NCBI GenBank assembly: GCA_964636885.1
Contig: CAZWVA010000042.1
Span: forward strand, 1 to 24,527
Direction of reading: 5' to 3'
Length of the DNA: 24,527 nt
Source: CAZWVA01 sp964636885
GTDB lineage: Bacteria > Desulfobacterota_D > UBA1144 > Nemesobacterales > CSP1-2
The position numbers were made by a program, and so were the translations under genes. The number at the start of each line of letters is the position of its first letter. Position 1 is the first letter of the stretch. Shown one piece after another: positions 14,162 to 22,087 of the stretch. Under the pieces are notes generated by a model, which was given only the letters and a program-made list of their open reading frames with translations, did not search any database and was not told the origin of the DNA.

Positions 14162-17100
14162 ATGGGACTTGGAAGGAGGAGTTTCCTTAAATTAGGGCTG
14201 GGCGGTTTAGGAGGGATTTTATTCGCCTCAAATGGATTTAGTGAGATGTTCACCTTCTTCGATCCCGTGGATGTAGAAAACCCTCTGGCTTTTTATCCCA
14301 ATAGGGGATGGGAGAAGGTGTTTAGGGATTTGTGGAGATACGATAGTGAGTTCTCATTTCTCTGCGCCCCGAATGACACGCATAATTGCCTGCTTAAAGC
14401 GCATGTTAAAAATAACGTGATAGTCAGACTAGCACCATCTTTTGGTTACTCAAAAGCCTCCGATCTAGATGGGAATCAAGCATCGTGCAGATGGGAGCCA
14501 AGGTGTTGTCAGAAGGGGCTCGCCCTGGTAAGAAGGATTTATGGGGATAGAAGAATAAAGTATCCAGTTATAAGAGAGGGTTTTTTAAAGTGGGCAGAGG
14601 ACGGTTTCCCAAGGGATAAAAACGGTAAGCCTCCCTCAAGGTATCTAGAAGGCCGAGGCAAAGAGGCATTTATAAGGATATCTTGGGATGAGGCGTTTAA
14701 CATAACGGCGAGGACCCTTGAAAACATAGCCAGAGAATATAGCGGCGAGAAAGGGAAAAGAAAGCTCCTAGCGCAAGGGTATGATCCTCTTATGGTAGCG
14801 GCAACCGAAGGGGCTGGAGTCCAAACCCTCAAATTCAGAGGAGGAATGCCGGCGCTTGGAGCAACGAGGATCTTCGCCCAATACAGATTAGCGAATGCCC
14901 TTGCCCTTCTCGATTCAAAGATAAGGAACGTAGGACCAACTGAAGCAAAGGGTGCAAGGGGTTGGGATAACTACACCTGGCATACAGACCTTCCACCAGG
15001 ACATCCAATGGTAACAGGACAGCAGACCATTGACTGGGATCTTGTATGTGCCGACCATTCCAAGAACATCGTTGTATGGGGAATGAACTGGATAACTACG
15101 AAGATGCCCGATTCCCACTGGCTTACTGAATCCCGTCTCAAGGGGGCAAAGGTCACGGTTATTGCCTGTGAGTATAGTGCTACCTGTAATAAGGCAGATA
15201 ATGTTCTTATTGTAAGACCAGGTACGACCCCTGCGTTAGCGCTCGGATTTTCGTACGTCATAATCAAAGAGGGACTATACGATCCTAGCTACCTCAAAAA
15301 GTATACCGACCTGCCTTTACTCGTCCGAATGGATACGCTAAGGCTTCTAAAACCAGAGGATATCCAAGAGGGATATAAACCTCAGGAGCTTAAAAACTAC
15401 ATAGGGGTTCTCAAGGAAGGGGAAAAACCCCTTCCACCACTAAAGCAGGCGACCCCACTTGTTCCTGAACATATAAGAAACGAGTGGAGTGATTTTGTAG
15501 TATGGGATGAGAAAAGAAAAGAACCGGTCATCATTACGAGAGACGACTACGGCAATCAGATCGATAAAAAAGGGATTTCACCTGCTCTAGAGGGAAAGTT
15601 TCTGGTATCGACAAAAGACGGAAAGGAAATCGAGGTAATCCCAGTATTTGATCTTATAAAGCACTATATCTTGGAGAACTTTAACCCAGAGACGGTTGAA
15701 GAGATAACGTGGGCCCCCAAAGAAGGCATAATAGAGATTGCAAGACAAATCGCAGAACACAGCGGCGATACCCTGTTTGCGGTTGGTATGGGGCCAAATC
15801 AATTTTTCAATAACGACCTTAAAGATAGAACTATCCTCTTTCTAGCCGCACTTACGAAAAACATAGGAAAGGTAAGCGCCAATGTAGGAAGTTATGCAGG
15901 CAATTATCGTGGCGCGTTCTTTAGTGGCCTTCCAACGTACTTCGCCGAAAACCCGTTTAATATCCAGCTCGAGGAAGGAAAGCCAGTAGATGTAAAACTA
16001 TACTATACTGCAGAATCCGTTCACTATTTTAACGACGGAGACAAGATACTAAGGGTTGGAGATAAAGTCCTTACCGGCAAGACCCATCTACCTACACCTA
16101 CAAAGTCGATTCTAGTCTCGAACTCAAACTCACTCATCGGGAATGCAAAGGGTCACTATGAAAGCGTGATGAACATATTCCCGAAGGTTGAGTTTATAGG
16201 AGTGCTTGACTGGTGGTGGACCGCTTCATGCGAATACGCCGACATTGTATTCCCGGTAGATTCGTGGGCTGAGTTCAAATCCCCCGATGCTACGATATCC
16301 GTTACAAACCCCTTCCTTTATATCTTTCCAAGGACTCCGCTCAAGAGGATATTTAATACAAAGGGAGACATAGAGGTTATATCAGGAATCGCAAAAGCAT
16401 TAGGAGACTTAACTGGCGACGAGCGTTTCAAAAATTACTTCAAATTCGTCTACGATGGAAAATCCTATATTTACCTTCAAAGGATATTCGATACAAGCCC
16501 ATCAACAAGGGGATACAACGTCTTAGAACTCGAAGAGAAGGCTAAGATTGGGATTCCTGCCCTTCTCATGTCGAGAACCTATCCCAAATTCGTTGGATTC
16601 GAACAGACAGAGGAAGAAAAACCCTGGTATACGAAGAGTGGACGGCTAGAGTTTTACCGCGATGAGGAAGAGTTCTTAATCTCTGGGGAGAACATACCGG
16701 TTTATAGAGAACCGATTGATTCCACGTTCTATGAGCCCAATGTAATAGTGGCAAAACCGAATCCAGTGATAAAACCGGAAACGCCGGAAAAATGGGGAGC
16801 GTCATCTGAGGATCTTTCCACAGACACACGTCAGGGAAGAAACGTCGTAAGACCCTGGGATGAGGTTAAAAAGACAACCCATCCCCTCACCTCGAAAGAT
16901 AAAAAGTATAGATTCATATTCCATACTCCCAAATACAGGCACGGTGCACATACAACCCCCGTGGATACGGATGTCGTTGCTATATGGTTTGGACCGTTTG
17001 GGGATATTTACAGACACGATAAAAGGATGCCGTTCATTACCGAAATGTATGTCGATATAAACCCCCTCGACGCGAAAGAGCTTGGGCTTGAAGACGGTGA

Positions 17101-17626
17101 TTATGCCTATATAGACGCCGATCCCCACGATAGACCTTTTAGAGGTTGGGAGAAAAGGAAGGACGAGTACAGAGTGGCCCGTCTTATGTGCCGGATAAGA
17201 TACTACCCCGGAACCCCAAGAGGAGTCGTAAGGATGTGGCACAATGTGTATGCCGCTACTTTTGGAACCGTTCGTGATGCAGAGAAGAATCCAACCGGGC
17301 TTGCTAAGAATCTCCAAACAGGATACCAGTCTCTGTTCAGATTCGGTTCACACCAGAGCTGTACAAGGGGATGGCTAAAACCCACCCTTATGACCGACTC
17401 CCTTACAAGAAAAGAGCTTTTTGGACAGGTTATAAAAAAAGGGTTTGCCCCCGATGTTCACTGTCCGACTGGCGCTCCGAGAGAGTCGTTTGTAAAGATC
17501 GAGTTTGCGGAGGAAGGTGGGATCAATGGAAAGAGGGTTTGGAGGCCCGCTGAGCTTAAAATCAGACCAACCTATGAAGACGAGGATTTTAAAAACTACT
17601 TAAAAGGCGGTTTTGTGAAAGTCTGA
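14162..17626 (+). CDS. Tat-exported molybdopterin oxidoreductase catalytic subunit, NxrA/NarG-like (class II DMSO reductase family)
   Basis: An 1154-residue catalytic subunit. The ATG at 14162 follows AAAGGAGG and places a twin-arginine signal at the N-terminus (GRRSFLKLGLGGLGG), so the folded enzyme goes to the periplasm; an upstream in-frame ATG at 14120 is less likely. FS0 cluster candidates are Cys68, His74, Cys76, Cys109, Cys115 and Cys116 in APNDTHNC and RWEPRCCQKG. GWDNYTWHTDLPPGHPMVTGQ carries Asp276, the expected Mo ligand of class II enzymes. The length fits the nitrite oxidoreductase/periplasmic nitrate reductase branch; selenate, chlorate, dimethylsulfide and ethylbenzene enzymes are about 900-950 residues. 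Remembered Nitrospira/Kuenenia-type NxrA sequences share these motifs closely. Nitrite oxidation, nitrate reduction or another oxyanion are all possible substrates. It leads an alpha-beta-gamma-chaperone operon. Confidence 0.88.
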   Translation: MGLGRRSFLKLGLGGLGGILFASNGFSEMFTFFDPVDVENPLAFYPNRGWEKVFRDLWRYDSEFSFLCAPNDTHNCLLKAHVKNNVIVRLAPSFGYSKASDLDGNQASCRWEPRCCQKGLALVRRIYGDRRIKYPVIREGFLKWAEDGFPRDKNGKPPSRYLEGRGKEAFIRISWDEAFNITARTLENIAREYSGEKGKRKLLAQGYDPLMVAATEGAGVQTLKFRGGMPALGATRIFAQYRLANALALLDSKIRNVGPTEAKGARGWDNYTWHTDLPPGHPMVTGQQTIDWDLVCADHSKNIVVWGMNWITTKMPDSHWLTESRLKGAKVTVIACEYSATCNKADNVLIVRPGTTPALALGFSYVIIKEGLYDPSYLKKYTDLPLLVRMDTLRLLKPEDIQEGYKPQELKNYIGVLKEGEKPLPPLKQATPLVPEHIRNEWSDFVVWDEKRKEPVIITRDDYGNQIDKKGISPALEGKFLVSTKDGKEIEVIPVFDLIKHYILENFNPETVEEITWAPKEGIIEIARQIAEHSGDTLFAVGMGPNQFFNNDLKDRTILFLAALTKNIGKVSANVGSYAGNYRGAFFSGLPTYFAENPFNIQLEEGKPVDVKLYYTAESVHYFNDGDKILRVGDKVLTGKTHLPTPTKSILVSNSNSLIGNAKGHYESVMNIFPKVEFIGVLDWWWTASCEYADIVFPVDSWAEFKSPDATISVTNPFLYIFPRTPLKRIFNTKGDIEVISGIAKALGDLTGDERFKNYFKFVYDGKSYIYLQRIFDTSPSTRGYNVLELEEKAKIGIPALLMSRTYPKFVGFEQTEEEKPWYTKSGRLEFYRDEEEFLISGENIPVYREPIDSTFYEPNVIVAKPNPVIKPETPEKWGASSEDLSTDTRQGRNVVRPWDEVKKTTHPLTSKDKKYRFIFHTPKYRHGAHTTPVDTDVVAIWFGPFGDIYRHDKRMPFITEMYVDINPLDAKELGLEDGDYAYIDADPHDRPFRGWEKRKDEYRVARLMCRIRYYPGTPRGVVRMWHNVYAATFGTVRDAEKNPTGLAKNLQTGYQSLFRFGSHQSCTRGWLKPTLMTDSLTRKELFGQVIKKGFAPDVHCPTGAPRESFVKIEFAEEGGINGKRVWRPAELKIRPTYEDEDFKNYLKGGFVKV

Positions 17627-17643
17627 TAAGGAGGTGAAATCTC

Positions 17644-18795
17644 ATGTCGGTAACGAGTTGGCTTACGTCGAAGGTAAAGAACTGGCAGATTAAAAGGGAA
17701 ATGGGATATCCGTATGCGGAGAGTAGACCTGAAAAGCAGATCGCTTATGTTTTCGATATAAATAAATGTATCGCGTGTCAAACCTGCACCGCTGCCTGTA
17801 AAACAACTTGGACATCGGGAAAGGGACAAGAAATAATGTTCTGGAACAACGTAGAAACAAAGCCTTATGGGAGTTATCCGATCAAGTGGGATCTGAACAT
17901 CTTAAAAAAGCTCGACGGACAATCCTGGGGAAAAGACGGTAAATACAACGGAAAAACCGTGTTTGAAGCGGCTCCTCAAGGGGAGAGGGTTTTAGGGTGG
18001 TTACCCGAGGAAGAAGATTATTCACACCCAAATATCGGTGAGGATGAGTGTTCCGATATAGTTGAAAAAGGGGCCTTTTTCTCTGGAGTTCATAAAGCGT
18101 GGATGTTTTATCTCGCCAGAATATGCAATCACTGTACATACCCGGCATGCCTCGCTGCCTGTCCGAGAAAGGCTATATACAAGAGGAAAGAAGACGGAAT
18201 CGTTCTAATAGACCAATCTAGATGCAGGGGATATCGTGAATGTGTGAGGGCTTGCCCTTATAAAAAAACCTTCTTCAATCTCGTCACTAGAATCTCGGAA
18301 AAGTGTATAGGGTGTTACCCTCTCATAGAAAGGGGAGAGCAACCCAGGTGTGTTCAGACCTGTATAGGGAAAATAAGACTCCAGGGATTTCTGAGCAAGC
18401 CCGATTCTCCGAGGAACAATAACCCAATGGATTTTCTTGTGTACATTAAAAAGGTTGCCCTGCCATTATATCCTCAGTTTGGACTCGAACCGAATGTTTA
18501 TTACGTACCGCCTGTGCATGTTCCCAGAGAGTTTCTGTATCAGATGTTCGGCCCCGGTGTGGATCAGGCAATAGAGACATACAAAAATGCAAAAAACGAT
18601 AGGGAACTACTCTCCGCGTTTCTACTTTTTGGGAGCACGAATAGAATAATCCACTCCTTCAGAACGGAGGGCGATTACGCGTTAGGTTTTGACGATAAAG
18701 GAGAGATGATAGCGAAAGTCCCATTCAAAGAACCGGTTTATATCAGACCCTACTTCGACAAAAAGGGTGAGACCTATAGACACAACATCCCCTAA
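17644..18795 (+). CDS. Four-cluster iron-sulfur electron-transfer subunit, NxrB/NarH-like
   Basis: A 383-residue beta subunit starting 17 bases after the catalytic gene behind AAGGAGGTGAAA. Four cysteine groups are visible: Cys42/45/48/52 in CIACQTCTAACK; Cys161/164/169/173 in CNHCTYPACLAACP; Cys194/200/204 in CRGYRECVRACP; and Cys221/224/236/240. In the third group Tyr197 stands where a fourth cysteine would be, so three [4Fe-4S] and one [3Fe-4S] cluster are expected, as in NarH-type subunits. WNNVETKPYGSYP and CRGY..C are shared with NxrB proteins. There is no signal peptide; such subunits are exported folded on the Tat signal of the alpha subunit. It is shorter than typical Nitrospira NxrB. 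It passes electrons between the molybdenum centre and the gamma-subunit heme. Confidence 0.9.
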   Translation: MSVTSWLTSKVKNWQIKREMGYPYAESRPEKQIAYVFDINKCIACQTCTAACKTTWTSGKGQEIMFWNNVETKPYGSYPIKWDLNILKKLDGQSWGKDGKYNGKTVFEAAPQGERVLGWLPEEEDYSHPNIGEDECSDIVEKGAFFSGVHKAWMFYLARICNHCTYPACLAACPRKAIYKRKEDGIVLIDQSRCRGYRECVRACPYKKTFFNLVTRISEKCIGCYPLIERGEQPRCVQTCIGKIRLQGFLSKPDSPRNNNPMDFLVYIKKVALPLYPQFGLEPNVYYVPPVHVPREFLYQMFGPGVDQAIETYKNAKNDRELLSAFLLFGSTNRIIHSFRTEGDYALGFDDKGEMIAKVPFKEPVYIRPYFDKKGETYRHNIP

Positions 18796-18807
18796 GGAGG
18801 TGAAAAT

Positions 18808-19707
18808 ATGATAAAAGGGTTTAGCTTACTCTTACTATTAGTGAGCGTTTTCTTTATAAAAACGGATTTCTCCTATCCCGAACAAAAACAGAACGTGATT
18901 AAGTCAATTAACGTGAAGCGAATCCCCCTTAAGGATGTAAGCAACGGTGTATGGAAGAGGGCACCCGTCACCCGAATCAATGTTATTCCTCAGAATATGA
19001 CCCTCCCATTTCTTGAGACTCCCACGATTCAATATATCAATGTGAGGTCCGTGCACAACGGAAACTGGATTGCTTTCCTTCTAGAATGGGAAGACAAAAC
19101 CAGAGATGCGGTAGTTGATGTGGAGAAATTCACCGATCAAGTGGCGATTCAAATGCCGCTCGATTCTAAAAACCTCCCAGCCTTTATGATGGGGAATAAA
19201 GGAGGCAGGGTTCATATAATACACTGGAAAGCGATATGGCAAGACGATATAGAGAAGGGTTACAGAGACGTTCAAACGCTTCACCCGGATTACTGGGTTG
19301 ACCTTTACTTCTTCTCCGAGCCTATGATTTATGCGGAAGGGGAATTCCCTCTCCAGCCTACTACAGTAGATTATTTCATAACCCCCGAGTCGCTAAACTA
19401 CATACCCGGTGCATATGCGAGAAATCCCATCTCGATATTTCATCGAACGCAACCGGTAGAAGAGGCAATAGCCGAGGGCTTTGGAACCTTTACCACTCAA
19501 CCGAAACAAAACGCAACAGGTTGGGGTCAGTGGGAAAAGGGAGTATGGAGGGTTATAATCGCAAGGCCGATTGTTACAGATGACCCAAATGACGCTCCGA
19601 TAGCGGAAAAGACCTATGCGGCTTTTGCCGTATGGAACGGTTCGGCTAAGAACGTCGGGGCGAGAAAACACTATACTCCCTGGATAGAAATCCACGTTGA
19701 AAAATAG
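18808..19707 (+). CDS. Heme-b gamma subunit of ethylbenzene-dehydrogenase / NxrC type
   Basis: A 299-residue exported protein. Residues 5-17 form a hydrophobic Sec signal, probably cleaved near SYPEQ. The rest is beta-rich, with TIQYINVRSVHNGNWIAFLLEWED, VAIQMPLD, FMMGNKGGRVHIIHWKA and a final KHYTPWIEIHVEK, the pattern of the EBDH-gamma / DMSO-reductase-type heme-binding domain. Characterised members bind one b heme between a Met and a Lys; Met128 and Lys287 are plausible ligands here. There is no CxxCH motif, so it is not a c-type cytochrome. A strong AAGGAGGTGAAA site sits 12 bases after the beta gene. It is the likely exit point to a periplasmic cytochrome c. Confidence 0.82.
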   Translation: MIKGFSLLLLLVSVFFIKTDFSYPEQKQNVIKSINVKRIPLKDVSNGVWKRAPVTRINVIPQNMTLPFLETPTIQYINVRSVHNGNWIAFLLEWEDKTRDAVVDVEKFTDQVAIQMPLDSKNLPAFMMGNKGGRVHIIHWKAIWQDDIEKGYRDVQTLHPDYWVDLYFFSEPMIYAEGEFPLQPTTVDYFITPESLNYIPGAYARNPISIFHRTQPVEEAIAEGFGTFTTQPKQNATGWGQWEKGVWRVIIARPIVTDDPNDAPIAEKTYAAFAVWNGSAKNVGARKHYTPWIEIHVEK

Positions 19708-19738
19708 CGGTAATGTCGTTGCAAGCGGAGGGAAGCAA

Positions 19739-20323
19739 ATGACTTTATCAAAAGACAAGATAGACGGTTTCATAAAGGCGGATATTTATAGGATTCTAAG
19801 CAAGGGGTTCTCCTATCCTGGTAAAAAGAACATAAATGATATGAGATCCATAATAGAAGAACTCGCTAGTTCCCCGTATCTTGATGAAAGTATATATCCC
19901 TATTTTGAAACGATCCTATCTAACATTGAAATAGAAGAGATTCAGAAAGAGTACTCGCGTCTTTTTTTAAAGGGTACGGTTCCCATCTGTGAGAGTTCGT
20001 ATAACCTAAGGGTCGATGTGATTCCTGATGTTTCTGCTTTTTATACGGCATTTGGTCTCACACCCAGAAGTGGGGAATCACCGGATTCGCTTCCATACGA
20101 ACTCGAATTCGTATCTATACTCTCACTAAAAACAGCTATAGCGCAGATCCAAGATGATATGGATATCGCAAAAGATGCATATAGAAAGTTCCTGAAGGAG
20201 CACATGTTCGAATTCGTTAAGAGGTTCTCTAAAAGAGTAGTCGAAGCAAAACCCAATCCATTTTATAAAGCAGTCACCGAGTTGCTAAAGAGATTAGTAG
20301 AGAAAGAAATGGGATATACGTAG
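19739..20323 (+). CDS. TorD/DmsD-type molybdoenzyme assembly chaperone
   Basis: A 194-residue all-helical protein beginning MTLSKDKIDGF, behind GGAGGG seven bases before the ATG at 19739; an upstream in-frame ATG at 19697 lies inside the gamma gene and lacks such a site. Family marks are ADIYRILSKGFSYPG near the N-terminus, EYSRLFLKGTVPICESSY (the 'Y.RLF.g..pp' block of TorD-type chaperones), YTAFGLTPR and LPYELEFVSILSLKTA. Proteins of this family bind the Tat signal and apo-catalytic subunit until the molybdenum cofactor is inserted, acting in the cytoplasm. Position directly after the three structural genes makes it the dedicated chaperone for this enzyme. Confidence 0.87.
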   Translation: MTLSKDKIDGFIKADIYRILSKGFSYPGKKNINDMRSIIEELASSPYLDESIYPYFETILSNIEIEEIQKEYSRLFLKGTVPICESSYNLRVDVIPDVSAFYTAFGLTPRSGESPDSLPYELEFVSILSLKTAIAQIQDDMDIAKDAYRKFLKEHMFEFVKRFSKRVVEAKPNPFYKAVTELLKRLVEKEMGYT

Positions 20324-20422
20324 AATATCCGTATTTTTATCTATGATAAGCCAATAAAAAGGGTGTGAAATGGAGCTACCTGAGAATAGGATCTCTAAAG
20401 AACCCAATAAGGAGGAAAAGAG

Positions 20423-21925
20423 ATGCACCATACCATTCTCTCTCGTTTTAAATCCTTATGGAAAGAAATCCTTTTATTCCTAGTCGTGATCCTTTTGACC
20501 CTTTATATCACCTACGTCCCTTTTACCGTAGCAGAAGATTCGGATAGTACGGCAGAGGAAATCAAGAAGCACGTAAGCGGCGGGGTAATAACTATATTTA
20601 GAAATGAACTCTGGAGCACCTTTGAAAAAGAAGGGGTATCAACCGACCGTACCTATGACTTCTTTTTTGCAAGGGCACGGGGGTTCATCGATCTTACTTG
20701 GGAAAACTTCGTCATTCATGTGATGGGTCAAGGGGTTAAGGCATTTAACCTTCCAAGAAGCGCCGCCTTTGGACTCGGCCCTCTTTACTTTAGTGCCAGC
20801 GACAACGAAACCGGTCCTGGCAACTTCCAAATCGTAGAGGCCTACTTTCACATAAAGGATATCGACGGATTCTACTTGAAAGGGGGACGCATAGGATTCA
20901 ATGACGGCGCACAGGTGCTTTACAAAGATGCCCCTAAACTCAACTGGATTATACAGTCAAGGCTTTCAGAAAGACTTATAGGCAACTGGGATTGGCCTAT
21001 TGTTGGAAGGAGATATGACGGAGGAACACTCGGCTATGCAAACGATGTATTCGATCTCAATCTCTTTGGAGCAAATGTTACCTTTGGTGGATTCGATGTC
21101 GATGACGGATTATGGAAGGATCTCGACAAAGTAGTGGTTACGGGAGGAGCTTTTACCTTGAAGAAGGATGTCCTTATTCCCGACACACAGTTTCAGGTTT
21201 TTAACTATTTCTATTTCGACGACCGCAGACCGGCGAAGGATCTTGCCGGCGGTAACCTTGAGATCAACACCACCGGCTTGAGCGTAGCCGGTGCCTATGA
21301 TGCGGGCCCTGGGCAGTTAGATTTAATGCTCTGGTTTGCTTTTCAGTTCGGGAACTTTGGAGACTTTGACCAAGGAGCGTTCGCTTTTATTGCCGAGTTA
21401 GGGTATCAGTTTCTGGAGCTACCCTGGAAACCCTGGATCAGGGCAGGGATCGCATATGCCTCTGGAGACGGGGACCCGGATGATTCTGATAACGGCACAT
21501 TCTTTAATATGGTGCCTACCAACCACAAGTGGTATGGGTATACTGACTCCTTTGCTTTTATGAATCTGATTAATCCCACATTTCAACTTCTTCTCACTCC
21601 TCATGATAAGGTGAAACTCCTAATAGAATGGAATCAATTCTTCTTAGCCTCGGACGACGAGGAGTGGGTCACCGGCTCGGGACCGTTTAATAATGAAGCA
21701 TTCGGATACGTGTTTCGTGCCCCTGTTCCGGGCAGAGACATAGAAAGGAACATGGGTGCTGAGGTTGGTTTTACTTTGAATATCAGACCGGTTGATTTCT
21801 TATCTTTCGATATAGGTTATTATCACTTCTTTGGAGGAAAGGGAGTCGATGTGGTGTTTGATAAAGAGGACCAGTTGGATTGGTTTTATGTACAAACCAC
21901 AGTCCAATTTGGTTTGGGGAAATAA
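20423..21925 (+). CDS. Outer-membrane beta-barrel porin, alginate-export-domain type
   Basis: A 500-residue protein with a long N-terminal signal (LLFLVVILLTLYITYVPFTVA, about residues 17-37) and then many short amphipathic strands alternating hydrophobic and polar residues, ending in an aromatic-rich strand (WFYVQTTVQFGL). The blocks KGGRIGFNDGAQVLY, SRLSERLIGNWDWPIVGRRYDGG and FFNMVPTNHKWYGYTDSFAF match the AlgE-like 'alginate export' barrel family, which in non-alginate producers is a general anion or substrate channel. The start has an AAGGAGGAAAAG site. About 100 bases separate it from torD with no terminator seen, so it probably belongs to the operon and may bring substrate to the periplasmic enzyme. 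The anion role is inference. Confidence 0.78.
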   Translation: MHHTILSRFKSLWKEILLFLVVILLTLYITYVPFTVAEDSDSTAEEIKKHVSGGVITIFRNELWSTFEKEGVSTDRTYDFFFARARGFIDLTWENFVIHVMGQGVKAFNLPRSAAFGLGPLYFSASDNETGPGNFQIVEAYFHIKDIDGFYLKGGRIGFNDGAQVLYKDAPKLNWIIQSRLSERLIGNWDWPIVGRRYDGGTLGYANDVFDLNLFGANVTFGGFDVDDGLWKDLDKVVVTGGAFTLKKDVLIPDTQFQVFNYFYFDDRRPAKDLAGGNLEINTTGLSVAGAYDAGPGQLDLMLWFAFQFGNFGDFDQGAFAFIAELGYQFLELPWKPWIRAGIAYASGDGDPDDSDNGTFFNMVPTNHKWYGYTDSFAFMNLINPTFQLLLTPHDKVKLLIEWNQFFLASDDEEWVTGSGPFNNEAFGYVFRAPVPGRDIERNMGAEVGFTLNIRPVDFLSFDIGYYHFFGGKGVDVVFDKEDQLDWFYVQTTVQFGLGK

Positions 21926-22087
21926 TACCACATGGTTTCCCTTTTCCGGGAATAAGAAACTCTGGTGATCTATTTACAAACATCCCTCTAAAATGATACA
22001 AGTAGCCTATACCCTTCCTAGCGCTTTTTAAAGAGTCCATCAAAACCGATACGCCTTATAAGCCTACTTTGTAGACTATAAAACGAA

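Noticed and set aside
16802..17317. Minus-strand open frame of 171 codons inside the molybdoenzyme gene
   Set aside because: It lies wholly antisense to a well-conserved coding region, has low-complexity residue make-up and no recognisable domain or ribosome binding site.
20370..20483. A 37-codon frame overlapping the porin start, as a possible leader peptide
   Set aside because: The porin has its own strong ribosome binding site and the short peptide shows no family or attenuator pattern.
21937..21952. TTCCC-TTTTCC-GGGAA hairpin after the porin as a terminator
   Set aside because: Only five pairs and no T-run afterwards; too weak to call.
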